Source of the DNA: an uncultured Pelagibacteraceae bacterium
GTDB taxonomy: Bacteria; Pseudomonadota; Alphaproteobacteria; Pelagibacterales; Pelagibacteraceae
Assembly (NCBI GenBank): GCA_902631535.1
Contig: CACOYX010000005.1
Location: 1 to 64,000 of the forward strand
DNA: 64,000 bases
Direction of reading: 5' to 3'
The notes under the pieces are model-generated. The model did not search any database and was not told the DNA's origin. It was given only the letters and a program-made list of their open reading frames with translations. Position numbers and translations under genes: made by a program. Positions 1 to 13,195 of the stretch are shown piece after piece; position 1 is the stretch's first letter, and every line of letters begins with the position of its first letter.

Positions 1-185
1 ATATTGTTTTGATAAATAACAATATCCAAATATCTTTGAATATTTTTATTTGATAAATTTGCTAAAATTGAGGAATTATTTTCTATTTTTAAAATAGAGA
101 TTATTTTGTCCAACGATTTTGGGTCTAGTTTTTTCTTAATAAGTTTATATTTAAAATCAGATTTATTTTTTAATTTTTTTTTCAT
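1..185 (-). CDS. hypothetical protein, truncated by window edge (N-terminus MKKKLKNKSDFKYKLIKKKLDPKSLDKI...)
   Basis: Open frame on minus strand from ATG at 185 to window edge; Lys-rich; not in ORF track because partial. Confidence 0.5.
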   Translation of the reverse strand, partial: MKKKLKNKSDFKYKLIKKKLDPKSLDKIISILKIENNSSILANLSNKNIQRYLDIVIYQNN

Positions 186-278
186 TAGTATTATTTTGAC
201 ACTTGATTATACAGATTCAGCAAGTCAGGTTGTATCTTTAAAATTAGCAATATTAATTTAGGAAAGTTGTAAAGATGT

Positions 279-312
279 AAGGGGCTTTCTGTTGCCAGGT
301 GCCCCTGACCCC
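279..312 (-). repeat. Second copy of the 34-nt tmRNA 3'-terminal structured element
   Basis: aaggggctttctgttgccaggtgcccctgacccc versus aaggggcgttctgttgccaggtgccccggacccc at 461-494; 32/34 identical; GGGGC/GCCCC stem conserved. Confidence 0.85.
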
Positions 313-322
313 AGGTTAAGTT

Positions 323-391
323 TTAACCTAAAAAGTGTTGTGCTATATATATAACAGCAATAAATGCTACAACTGCAGTTGCTGGATCCAT
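323..391 (-). CDS. 22-aa hydrophobic microprotein MDPATAVVAFIAVIYIAQHFLG
   Basis: Minus strand ATG with AAGGAG SD (402-397) at 5-nt spacing, TATAAT at 415-410, stop TAA at 325-323; single predicted TM span. Confidence 0.6.
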   Translation of the reverse strand: MDPATAVVAFIAVIYIAQHFLG

Positions 392-460
392 ATTTTCTCC
401 TTTTGATTCATTATAACAATTAATTAATTATACTACTTTTAAATAACCTTTTAAAACTTT

Positions 461-725
461 AAGGGGCGTTCTGTTGCCAGGTGCCCCGGACCCCGTTACT
501 TAATTAACAAAGTTAATTAAGCTGCAAGTGCGTAACTTTCGTTAGCATTTGTAAATTGGCCCGTAACGTCGGAACCATCTCGTACGAAAGAATAGCCTTT
601 AGACATCCGTCGATCCTAATTCACCCCCATAAGTTGCAAATGGTGGAGGTGGTGGGTACTGCCCCCACGTCCGTAATGTTTATTACGAAATTCGTTTATC
701 GTCATAGTTGGAAAACCAACGCTAT
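461..725 (-). ncRNA. ssrA: Two-piece (circularly permuted) tmRNA; acceptor piece ends CCTCCACCA (641), coding piece begins GGGGGTGAATTAGGATCGACGG (628)
   Basis: Acceptor stem GGGGGUG/CACCUCC pairs across a 12-nt intervening sequence; T-arm GGACGTGGGGGCAGTACCCACC; tag ORF ...ANESYALAA-stop at 546-517; 5' boundary of acceptor piece approximate. Confidence 0.9.
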
Positions 726-767
726 TAATATAAAACTCTTAGTCAGAGATTCAATAATTATTTCTAA

Positions 768-1715
768 ATGAAACTTACATCAGAACAAAAGCAAGAGATT
801 GCAGATCAACAGGCTCAAAAAAACTCTACAAAAAGAGTTACATCATCAGAGCTAGAGAAAATACTATATGAGGCTTTACCTGTTTTAGACCACGGATTCG
901 TAAGAGTAGTTGATTACATGGGAGATGACAGTTCTATAGTTCAGTCTGCAAGAGTATCTTACGGAAAAGGAACAAAGAAAGTTTCCACAGATGAGGGTTT
1001 AATAAAATATTTAATGAGACATTGGCATTCTACACCTTTTGAAATGTGTGAGATAAAATACCATGTTAAACTGCCAATATTTATTGCACGACAATGGATT
1101 AGACATAGAACAGCAAATGTAAATGAGTACTCAGCAAGATATTCTATTCTAGATAAAGAGTTTTATATACCAGCTAAGGACCAATTATCAGCTCAATCAA
1201 CATCTAATAGACAAGGTAGAGGGGACTTAATAACAGGTGACCAAGCTGATGAAGTTTTAAAGATCCTAAAAGATGACGCTACAAGAACTTATAATAATTA
1301 TGAAAAAATGCTAAACGAAAGATTTGATGGAAGCACTATAGATGAAGGTAAATCCGGTCTTGCTAGAGAGTTAGCAAGAATGAACCTTACTTTAAATTCT
1401 TACACTCAATGGTATTGGAAAACAGATTTATTAAATTTACTAAACTTTTTGTTTTTAAGAGCTGACAGTCATGCGCAATATGAAATAAGAGTGTATGCAG
1501 AGACAATGTTAGACACTGTAAAAAAGTGGGTACCGATAACCCATGCAGCATTTTTAGATTATAGAGTAGGTGCTGTTCATGTATCTGCTAAAGGTAAAAA
1601 AGTAATTCAGCAAATGGCCAAAGGTGAAAATGTTAGTCTTGAAAAATCAGGTCTTTCAAAGAGAGAATGGAATGAACTTATGATGTCTTTTGATTTTAAA
1701 GAAAAGATTGTTTAA
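768..1715 (+). CDS. thyX: FAD-dependent thymidylate synthase ThyX
   Basis: ThyX motif [22 protein letters not shown] track. Confidence 0.95.
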   Translation: MKLTSEQKQEIADQQAQKNSTKRVTSSELEKILYEALPVLDHGFVRVVDYMGDDSSIVQSARVSYGKGTKKVSTDEGLIKYLMRHWHSTPFEMCEIKYHVKLPIFIARQWIRHRTANVNEYSARYSILDKEFYIPAKDQLSAQSTSNRQGRGDLITGDQADEVLKILKDDATRTYNNYEKMLNERFDGSTIDEGKSGLARELARMNLTLNSYTQWYWKTDLLNLLNFLFLRADSHAQYEIRVYAETMLDTVKKWVPITHAAFLDYRVGAVHVSAKGKKVIQQMAKGENVSLEKSGLSKREWNELMMSFDFKEKIV

Positions 1716-2490
1716 TTTTTTCAGCAATATTTTTAAATAATTTTGAAACTTCATGGTTAGGATTTGAGTAGGTTAATGGTTCACCTATATCAGCTGAGTT
1801 TCTTAAATCTTGATGAATAGGCAAGTGTCCTAAAAATTCTTTATTGAATTCTTTTGCAGTTTTTTCTACCCCACTTTCTCCAAAAATTTTGTATTCTTTT
1901 CCGTCGTCGCCTTTAAAAAAACTCATATTATCAATTAAGCCTAAAATTTTTACACCTGTTTTATCAAACATTTGAATTCCTCGCTTTACATCTAATAACG
2001 CTAAGTCCTGTGGAGTTGATACAATTACTGCTCCATCTACTTTAACTTGCTGAGCAAAAGTTAATTGTGTGTCACCAGTACCAGGGGGCATATCAACTAT
2101 AATTACATCTCTATCTTTCCACAAAACTTTTTGTGTCATTGTTTTTATAGCACTAATAACCATTGGACCTCTCCAAATCATTGGCGTTTGTTCATCTACC
2201 AAAAATCCCATAGACATACATTGGGCTTTATATTTTTCTAACGGGACCATAGCTTTACCATCTTCACTTTTTGGTTTTTCGTTTAAATTTAATAATTTAG
2301 GTAGAGAAGGTCCGTAAACGTCAGCATCTAATATTCCAATTTTTAATCCTAAATTTTGCAGAGAGAAAGCAAGATTGATTGCAACAGTCGATTTTCCAAC
2401 ACCCCCTTTAGCGCTGGAGACTAATATAACAAATTTAGTTCCATTGATTGGAGTTTTAACAAATTGTTTTGGCGGAGGTTTTTGGCTCAT
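1696..2490 (-). CDS. mrp: Mrp/NBP35-family Fe-S carrier P-loop ATPase
   Basis: [16 protein letters not shown] deviant Walker [13 protein letters not shown]. Confidence 0.93.
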   Translation of the reverse strand: MSQKPPPKQFVKTPINGTKFVILVSSAKGGVGKSTVAINLAFSLQNLGLKIGILDADVYGPSLPKLLNLNEKPKSEDGKAMVPLEKYKAQCMSMGFLVDEQTPMIWRGPMVISAIKTMTQKVLWKDRDVIIVDMPPGTGDTQLTFAQQVKVDGAVIVSTPQDLALLDVKRGIQMFDKTGVKILGLIDNMSFFKGDDGKEYKIFGESGVEKTAKEFNKEFLGHLPIHQDLRNSADIGEPLTYSNPNHEVSKLFKNIAEKIKQSFL

Positions 2491-2573
2491 CTTTTTAGTA
2501 TATTAAACAATTTAGACATAATAACGCTCCTACATAACTTGTTTTTAGAGCAAAAGTCACTATATAAAGTGTC

Positions 2574-3686
2574 ATGAGTTTCAAGGATAAAATTTTTAAA
2601 AATCAATCTCCCTGGGGAGCGCCTCCAGGTGGCGGGGGACGTATGCCTGGTGGAAATGGATCAGGTTCAAGACAAGATCCACCAAATCTTGATGACATTA
2701 TCAAAAATTTTCAAAAAACAATTAACAAATTCTCAGGAGGTAAGTCTGGAGGTTCAAGGCCAATAGTAATTGGTCTGTTAATTATTTTAGGACTCTATGT
2801 AGCAAGCGGCCTTTATAGAGTGCTACCAGATGAGCAAGGCGTAGTTTTAAGGTTTGGAAAATTTGTAAATACAACTCAACCGGGCTTGCACTATCATTTA
2901 CCTATGCCAATAGAAAGAGTTTTAACACCTAAGGTTACAAAGGTTAATCGAGTTGATGTTGGTTTTAGACCTGCTAGCGATAGTGGAAGATCCTCTGGAG
3001 TTGGAAACGTTCCTGAAGAGAGCTTGATGTTAACAGGAGATGAAAATATAGTTGATATTAATTATTCAGTGTTTTGGGTTATAAAGGATGCTGGTAAATT
3101 TTTATTCAACATCCAGAGTCCAGTTGAAACAGTTAAAGCTACTTCCGAAACAGCAATGAGAGAAGTTATTGCTAAAAATAATATTCAAACAATTTTGACA
3201 GAGGGAAGAGCAAACATCGAAGTTGAGGTGCAAGAGATTACTCAAATGATTTTAGACGAGTACGAGTCAGGTATTCAAATTACACAAGTACAAACCCAAC
3301 AAGCTGACCCACCTGAACAAGTAATTGATGCGTTCAGAGATGTACAGGCAGCAAGAGCAGATAGAGAAAGATCTAAAAATGAGGCTGAAGCTTATGCTAA
3401 TGATGTTATTCCTAGAGCGCGAGGTGAAGCTGAACAAGTTTTACAGCAGGCTGAAGCTTATAAAAAAGAAGTAGTAGCAAAAGCAGAGGGAGAGGCTAGT
3501 AGATTTTTAGCGATATACAATGAGTATAAAAATGCAAAACAAGTAACTCAGGAAAGAATGTATTTAGAAACAATGGAAAAAGTTTTGGCTGATATTGATA
3601 AGGTAATTATAGATAAAGAGTCAGGATCAGGTGTGGTTCCTTATTTACCTTTACCTGAATTAAAAAAATCAGGAGGAAATAATTAA
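2574..3686 (+). CDS. hflK: FtsH protease activity modulator HflK
   Basis: SPFH/band-7 protein with Gly/Pro-rich N-terminus, adjacent to hflC. Confidence 0.93.
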   Translation: MSFKDKIFKNQSPWGAPPGGGGRMPGGNGSGSRQDPPNLDDIIKNFQKTINKFSGGKSGGSRPIVIGLLIILGLYVASGLYRVLPDEQGVVLRFGKFVNTTQPGLHYHLPMPIERVLTPKVTKVNRVDVGFRPASDSGRSSGVGNVPEESLMLTGDENIVDINYSVFWVIKDAGKFLFNIQSPVETVKATSETAMREVIAKNNIQTILTEGRANIEVEVQEITQMILDEYESGIQITQVQTQQADPPEQVIDAFRDVQAARADRERSKNEAEAYANDVIPRARGEAEQVLQQAEAYKKEVVAKAEGEASRFLAIYNEYKNAKQVTQERMYLETMEKVLADIDKVIIDKESGSGVVPYLPLPELKKSGGNN

Positions 3687-4561
3687 TGAAAGGCGTTAAA
3701 TTCATTATTCCAGTAATAGTATTAATTGTAGTTGTAGTATTTCAATCTTTGTTTATCGTTCAAGAAATCAGTCAAGCAATCGTTCTTCAATTTGGTGATC
3801 CTAAAAAAATTGTTACTAAAGCTGGATTGAATTTCAAATTACCATTCATACAAAACGTAGTTTTCTTAGATAAAAGAATTTTAAATCTGGATAATGACCC
3901 GGAAGAAGTAATTGCTGCCGATCAGAAGCGTTTAATTGTAGATGCAATCGCTAGGTTTAAGATTGTCGATCCTTTAAAATTTTATATTTCAGTTGGAAAT
4001 GAAAGAGTTGCAAGATCAAGACTTTCAACAATTATTAATTCAAGAATTAGGGGTGTGTTAGGTAAACAAGAACTAGCAACACTTTTATCAACTGATAGAA
4101 CTAAACAGATGTCAATAATTCAAAATGATGTAAACACTGAAGCTCAAAACTTTGGAATCGAAATAGTTGATGTAAGAATCAAAAGAGCAGACTTACCGCC
4201 GGCAAATAGTGAAGCAATTTATAAAAGAATGCAGACTGAAAGAGAAAGGGAAGCAAAAGAGTTTAGAGCGCAAGGTGCAGAGATTGCTCAGAAAATTAGA
4301 TCAACAGCAGATAAAGATGTGACTGTTATTTTAGCTCAGGCTAATAAAAAATCCGAAATCATGAAGGGTGAAGGTGATGGAGAAAGAAACAAAATTTTCG
4401 CCAATGCGTTTGGAAGAGATCCTCAATTTTTTGCATTTTATAGGGCAATGCAAGCTTATGAAAAGGCTTTGATAGGTGGAGAGACTTCTCTTGTACTATC
4501 TCCTGATAGTGAATTTTTTAAATTTTTTGGTAAGTCTATTAAACCAAATATTAAAAGATAA
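3686..4561 (+). CDS. hflC: Protease modulator HflC
   Basis: SPFH protein, overlapping hflK. Confidence 0.93.
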   Translation: MKGVKFIIPVIVLIVVVVFQSLFIVQEISQAIVLQFGDPKKIVTKAGLNFKLPFIQNVVFLDKRILNLDNDPEEVIAADQKRLIVDAIARFKIVDPLKFYISVGNERVARSRLSTIINSRIRGVLGKQELATLLSTDRTKQMSIIQNDVNTEAQNFGIEIVDVRIKRADLPPANSEAIYKRMQTEREREAKEFRAQGAEIAQKIRSTADKDVTVILAQANKKSEIMKGEGDGERNKIFANAFGRDPQFFAFYRAMQAYEKALIGGETSLVLSPDSEFFKFFGKSIKPNIKR

Positions 4562-4573
4562 ACGAATAACTCT

Positions 4574-4759
4574 GTGAAAGAGCTAATTACTGCGATCGGA
4601 CTGCTTTTTTTTATAGAGGGACTTTTCCTTGCCATTTTCCCGTCAAGAATCAAAAATATGCTTGAAATCATTAAGAATACATCAGAAAAAAAATTGAGAT
4701 CATTCGGATTGTTTTTTTTGATTATCGGCTTTTTAATAATTTGGTATATAAAAAATTAG
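4574..4759 (+). CDS. DUF2065 family small membrane protein
   Basis: 61 aa, two TM spans, located between hflC and degP-like gene as is typical. Confidence 0.75.
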   Translation: MKELITAIGLLFFIEGLFLAIFPSRIKNMLEIIKNTSEKKLRSFGLFFLIIGFLIIWYIKN

Positions 4760-6163
4760 ATGAGATATTTTAAAAAATTATTTTTCATATTGGTAGTTTT
4801 AAATTTTTCAATAGTTCAAGCCAAATCTGTTCCAAGTTCTTTTGCTGATTTAGCAGAAAAATTGATGCCGTCAGTAGTCAATATTTCAACTACTCAAACT
4901 GTAAAAACAACAACTAATCAATTTCCTTTTCAGTTTCCTCCCGGTTCACCTTTTGGTGAAATGTTTAAAGATTTTGATAGACCTACGGAGAGAAAAGCTT
5001 CATCTTTAGGTTCTGGTTTTATAATCAAAGAAGATGGAGTCGTAATCACAAATAATCATGTTATTGCTAATGCTGAGGATATTTTAATACGAGTTGGTGA
5101 CAAAGAATATAGTGCAGAAGTCATAGGAGCAGACCCTTATATGGATCTTGCAGTTTTAAAAATGAAAACGAAAGATAAATTTAAACCTGTAAGTTTTGGA
5201 GACTCGAATAAAGCAAGAGTGGGCGACTGGGTTGTAGCTATTGGTAACCCTTTTGGTTTAGGTGGGACAGTAACGTCTGGAATAATCTCAGCAAGAAACA
5301 GACAAATTGGTTTAACACGATATGAGGATTTTATTCAAACTGATGCATCAATTAATCAAGGTAATTCTGGCGGACCATTGTTTAATCTTAAAGGAGAAGT
5401 AATCGGTGTTAACACCGCAATTATAGCTCCAGGTCAATCAGGATCAATTGGTATCGGTTTTGCGATTCCAGCCAATGCTGCTTCTAATGTAATTGATCAA
5501 TTAATAAAATTTGGTGAAACAAAAAGAGGATGGTTAGGAGTAAGAATTCAAGAAGTAACAAAAGAAATAGCAGATGTTGAAAAACTAAAAAAACCAGAAG
5601 GAGCTCTCGTCGCAAGCGTAGGACAAGGTAGTCCAGCAGAAAAAGCAGGAATTAAAGCAGGCGATATTATTTTAGAATTTGATGGAAAAAAAATAAATAC
5701 AATGAAAAAACTTCCAAATGTTGTTGCAAGTACTGAAGTAGGAAAAAGTGTTGAGCTTAAAGTTTGGAGAAATAAAAAATTAATCTCAAAAAGATTAACT
5801 TTAGGTAGACTTGAAACATCAGAAGAATTTAAAGAAACAAAACCAAAAATTGTCAAAAAGGACGTAGATATTCAAAGTTTAAAAATTGCAGTAAGAGATT
5901 TAAATGAACAGGATGTTACTAAAAGAAACTTAAACAAGAAAACTAAAGGAGTTGTAATAACTGAAATTTCAAATCGAAGCCCTTTGGCGAATCTTCTAAA
6001 TGTAAATGACATAATCATAGAAGTTCAAAAAACTTCAGTAAAAAATTCTTCTGACTTGAATAAAATTGTAAATAATATTTTCAAAAAAGGTGAAAAAACT
6101 TTATTATTGACTATTATTAATAATAATAATCGAAGAAGATACCTTGGTGTAAAGATAAACTAA
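4760..6163 (+). CDS. degP: Do-family (DegP/DegQ-like) periplasmic serine endoprotease
   Basis: NHVI...DLAVLK...QGNSGGPLFN catalytic motifs plus two PDZ regions; signal peptide. Confidence 0.92.
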   Translation: MRYFKKLFFILVVLNFSIVQAKSVPSSFADLAEKLMPSVVNISTTQTVKTTTNQFPFQFPPGSPFGEMFKDFDRPTERKASSLGSGFIIKEDGVVITNNHVIANAEDILIRVGDKEYSAEVIGADPYMDLAVLKMKTKDKFKPVSFGDSNKARVGDWVVAIGNPFGLGGTVTSGIISARNRQIGLTRYEDFIQTDASINQGNSGGPLFNLKGEVIGVNTAIIAPGQSGSIGIGFAIPANAASNVIDQLIKFGETKRGWLGVRIQEVTKEIADVEKLKKPEGALVASVGQGSPAEKAGIKAGDIILEFDGKKINTMKKLPNVVASTEVGKSVELKVWRNKKLISKRLTLGRLETSEEFKETKPKIVKKDVDIQSLKIAVRDLNEQDVTKRNLNKKTKGVVITEISNRSPLANLLNVNDIIIEVQKTSVKNSSDLNKIVNNIFKKGEKTLLLTIINNNNRRRYLGVKIN

Positions 6164-6164
6164 T

Positions 6165-7082
6165 TTGCCAAAAAAAATAATTCTTTTAGCAGGACCTACA
6201 GCTTCAGGAAAATCAAAATTAGCTATTCATTTAGCAAAAAAAATAAACGGAGAAATTCTAAATGCAGATAGTATGCAAATTTATAAAGAATTTTCTATTT
6301 TATCCTCAAGGCCAAAAAAATCTGAAATAAAAAAAATTAAACATCATTTGTACGGCATAGTTTCAGTTAAAAGATATTTCTCAGCAGGTGATTGGCTCAA
6401 AGAGGCAAAAAAAAAAATAAATTTATGTTTAAAGAATAAAAAAATTCCAATTATTGTTGGGGGAACTGGTCTTTATTTTAATACTATTACAAAAGGAATA
6501 AGTAAAATTCCAGATATAGATATTAAAACAAGAAAAAATGTGAGAGTTTTATTTAAGAAACTTGGCTCAAAAAAGTTTTATGAAAAACTTTTAGAATTAG
6601 ATCCTAAAGTTAAAAATAGAATTAATCCAAAAGACTCCCAAAGGATGCAAAGAGCTTATGAAGTTAAATTTAAAACTGAAAAGTCTTTATTTGACTGGTT
6701 TGCAAAAACGAAATCAGATTTTTTAGATTTCGATTTAAGAAAGGTTTTTATTGACATCCCAAGAATGGATCTACTTTCAAATATTTCAAAAAGAACAGAA
6801 CTTATGTTTAAAGAAAATTGCTTAAAAGAGGTTAAAAAATTTAACACTATGAGGCTGAATAAAAGTCTATCAGCCAATAAATTGATAGGAGTTCAAGAAA
6901 TTAATCAATTTATTAAAGAAAGTATCTCCTTAGACGAATGTAAAGATCTTATCAATATTAAGACAAGACAGTACGCAAAAAGACAAAATACATGGGCTCG
7001 GGGACATATGAAGAATTGGAACAAGCTATATTCTAAAAATTTCTCTATTCTCATAAAAAAAACATTAAAAGTCATCAGCTAA
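6165..7082 (+). CDS. miaA: tRNA dimethylallyltransferase MiaA
   Basis: GPTASGKSKLA, NADSMQIY, GGTGLYF motifs; TTG start. Confidence 0.95.
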   Translation: MPKKIILLAGPTASGKSKLAIHLAKKINGEILNADSMQIYKEFSILSSRPKKSEIKKIKHHLYGIVSVKRYFSAGDWLKEAKKKINLCLKNKKIPIIVGGTGLYFNTITKGISKIPDIDIKTRKNVRVLFKKLGSKKFYEKLLELDPKVKNRINPKDSQRMQRAYEVKFKTEKSLFDWFAKTKSDFLDFDLRKVFIDIPRMDLLSNISKRTELMFKENCLKEVKKFNTMRLNKSLSANKLIGVQEINQFIKESISLDECKDLINIKTRQYAKRQNTWARGHMKNWNKLYSKNFSILIKKTLKVIS

Positions 7083-7119
7083 AACTTGACGGTTGGTATT
7101 TCTAGGCTAGATTGTATGA

Positions 7120-8889
7120 ATGCCAAAATTATTCAGTGGAGCGGAAATAGTATTTAAAGCATTGGAAGACCAAAAAGTTGAGTATATTTTTGGTTATCCG
7201 GGGGGAGCCGTACTTCCAATTTATGATGAATTAAAAAATCATAAATCAATCAAACATATTTTGGCGAGACATGAACAAGGCGCAGGTCATGCTGCAGAAG
7301 GTTACGCAAGATCAAGCGGTAAGCCGGGAGTTTTATTAGTTACATCAGGTCCAGGAGCGACAAATGCAGTCACAGCTTTGACGGATGCTTATATGGATTC
7401 AATTCCTGTAGTTTGTATTTCTGGACAGGTTCCAACTCATTTAATTGGAACTGACGCGTTTCAAGAATGTGACACAACAGGAATCACAAGACCATGCACA
7501 AAACATAATTGGTTAGTGAAAGACGTAAATGATTTAGCAGACATTATGAGTCAAGCTTTTAAAATTGCAACATCAGGCCGACCAGGACCAGTTTTGGTTG
7601 ATATTCCTAAAGATATTCAATTTAACAAAGGCATTTATAAAATAAGTAAAAATAAACTAGAAAAAAAATTGAATGGCGCTTTGTCTAACAAAATAAATTT
7701 AAAAGACGTTGATAATTTTATTGAGATGATAAAAAAATCTTCTAAACCTATTTTCTATACTGGTGGTGGGGTAATCAATTCAGGACCAAAAGCGAGTGAA
7801 CTTTTAAGAAATCTAGTTTCATTAACTGGTTTTCCTATTACTTCTACTTTGCAAGGTTTAGGAGCATATCCTGGTGATGATAATCAATTTTTAGGAATGC
7901 TTGGCATGCATGGAACTTATGAAGCTAATAATGCTATGCACGATTGTGATTTAATGATTAATATTGGAGCAAGGTTTGATGACAGAATAACAGGAAAAAT
8001 TGATGAGTTTTCTCCAAAATCAAAAAAAATTCATATCGATATAGACCCATCTTCAATTGGAAAAAATGTAAAAGTTGATTTAGCTATTACAAGTGATGTT
8101 ACAGAATTATTACAAGCAGTTATAAAAAGATTTAAAGAAAAAAATAAAAACTTTATTGAATCAAATAAACAAAAGACGGCTAAGTGGTGGAGTCAAATTG
8201 ACAAATGGAGAGAAAAAAAATCTTTAAATTTTATTAATAGCAAGGAAACTATTAAACCACAGCATGCTGTGCAGAGATTATATGAATTAACAAAACACCA
8301 AGATACTTTTATAACAACAGAAGTTGGACAACACCAGATGTGGGCTGCTCAACATTATAAGTTTAATAAACCAAACAGATGGATGACTTCTGGAGGTCTT
8401 GGAACTATGGGATATGGTTTACCCGCAGCAATTGGCGTCCAGATAGCACATCCTAAAAAACTTGTAGTAGATATAGCCGGTGAAGCTTCAATTCTAATGA
8501 ACATTCAAGAAATGTCGACTGCAATACAATATAGATTACCAATTAAAATTTTTATTTTAAATAATGAATACATGGGAATGGTTAGACAATGGCAAGAATT
8601 ATTACATGATAAAAATTATTCTGAAAGTTATACAGAAGCTTTACCAGATTTTGTCAAATTAGCCGAGGCTTATGGAGCTGTTGGAATTAGAGCAAAAACC
8701 CCTGACGAACTAGATGAAAAGATTAAAGAAATGATCAAAACAGATAAACCTGTTATTTTTGATTGTGTAGTTGATAAAGTAGAAAACTGTTATCCGATGA
8801 TACCTTCAGGAAAACCTCATAATCAAATGCTACTTGGACCTGAAGATGAAAAAGAAGAAGTTTCTGATGAAGGAAAAACTTTAGTTTAA
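7120..8889 (+). CDS. ilvB: Acetolactate synthase large subunit
   Basis: ThDP enzyme; GYPGGAVLPIYDEL, RHEQGAGHAAEGYAR. Confidence 0.95.
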   Translation: MPKLFSGAEIVFKALEDQKVEYIFGYPGGAVLPIYDELKNHKSIKHILARHEQGAGHAAEGYARSSGKPGVLLVTSGPGATNAVTALTDAYMDSIPVVCISGQVPTHLIGTDAFQECDTTGITRPCTKHNWLVKDVNDLADIMSQAFKIATSGRPGPVLVDIPKDIQFNKGIYKISKNKLEKKLNGALSNKINLKDVDNFIEMIKKSSKPIFYTGGGVINSGPKASELLRNLVSLTGFPITSTLQGLGAYPGDDNQFLGMLGMHGTYEANNAMHDCDLMINIGARFDDRITGKIDEFSPKSKKIHIDIDPSSIGKNVKVDLAITSDVTELLQAVIKRFKEKNKNFIESNKQKTAKWWSQIDKWREKKSLNFINSKETIKPQHAVQRLYELTKHQDTFITTEVGQHQMWAAQHYKFNKPNRWMTSGGLGTMGYGLPAAIGVQIAHPKKLVVDIAGEASILMNIQEMSTAIQYRLPIKIFILNNEYMGMVRQWQELLHDKNYSESYTEALPDFVKLAEAYGAVGIRAKTPDELDEKIKEMIKTDKPVIFDCVVDKVENCYPMIPSGKPHNQMLLGPEDEKEEVSDEGKTLV

Positions 8890-9440
8890 TGTCAAAACCA
8901 AAATCAGCATACAGTCAACCAACAAAATTTGGAAAAGAGGATCATCACATAATTGTTGTATGGGTAGATAATGAAGCGGGAGTTTTGGCAAGAGTTATCG
9001 GATTATTTTCTGGAAGAGGTTATAACATTGAGTCATTAGCGGTTGCCGAAATTGATAAGATTAAACATTTATCAAGAATCACCATTGTTACAAAAGGAAC
9101 ACCTGAAGTAATCCAGCAAATTAAATTACAACTTGGAAAACTAATTCCAGTTCATAAAGTTGCTGATTTTTCAAGAAATGATCCTAAAATTTTGTTTAAG
9201 GAACTTGCTTTGCTAAAAGTAGTTGGGGCAACAAAAAAACTAGATAAAGCGAAGAAATTATGTAAAAAACATGACGGGTTAATTTTAGATAAAACAAAAA
9301 AGTCTTTTGTTATTCAAGTAACTGCTTTAAGAAGAGAAATTGATAAATTAGTTACAACCTTAAAGCCTTTAGGACTTATAAGTGTCTCAAGAACCGGGGC
9401 AGTTGCGATGACAAAAGGTGATGAAGTTTTTACACAATAG
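8889..9440 (+). CDS. ilvH: Acetolactate synthase small (regulatory) subunit
   Basis: ACT domain; VWVDNEAGVLARVIGLFSGRGYNIESLAV. Confidence 0.95.
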   Translation: MSKPKSAYSQPTKFGKEDHHIIVVWVDNEAGVLARVIGLFSGRGYNIESLAVAEIDKIKHLSRITIVTKGTPEVIQQIKLQLGKLIPVHKVADFSRNDPKILFKELALLKVVGATKKLDKAKKLCKKHDGLILDKTKKSFVIQVTALRREIDKLVTTLKPLGLISVSRTGAVAMTKGDEVFTQ

Positions 9441-10469
<1,029 letters not shown>

Positions 10470-10512
10470 CCCAATCTGACTCATGAATAGCACTTATTGA
10501 ATACATAATAAT

Positions 10513-10540
10513 TTGCAAATTCTATCTTTGATTGTATTAT
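10513..10540 (+). promoter_or_regulatory. Putative sigma70 promoter of leuA: TTGCAA-N16-TATTAT
   Basis: -35 10513-10518, -10 10535-10540. Confidence 0.55.
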
Positions 10541-10543
10541 GGG

Positions 10544-10567
10544 AAACTTTTGGATAAACAAAAGTTT
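10544..10567 (+). promoter_or_regulatory. Perfect 9-bp hairpin AAACTTTTG-GATAAA-CAAAAGTTT in leuA 5' UTR
   Basis: Inverted repeat ending 5 nt before leuA ATG. Confidence 0.6.
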
Positions 10568-10572
10568 TTAGT

Positions 10573-13177
<2,605 letters not shown>

Positions 13178-13195
13178 TTTGTCTTTACAGAAAAA

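Noticed and set aside
556-771. 71-aa plus-strand ORF MARNVGTISYERIAF...
   Set aside because: Antisense to the tmRNA; the apparent ORF is the complement of structured RNA sequence.
2069-2317. 82-aa ORF antisense to mrp
   Set aside because: Shadow ORF inside a strongly supported coding gene, no RBS or recognisable protein.
5548-5856. 102-aa ORF antisense to degP-like gene
   Set aside because: Low-complexity Phe/Ser-rich shadow ORF.
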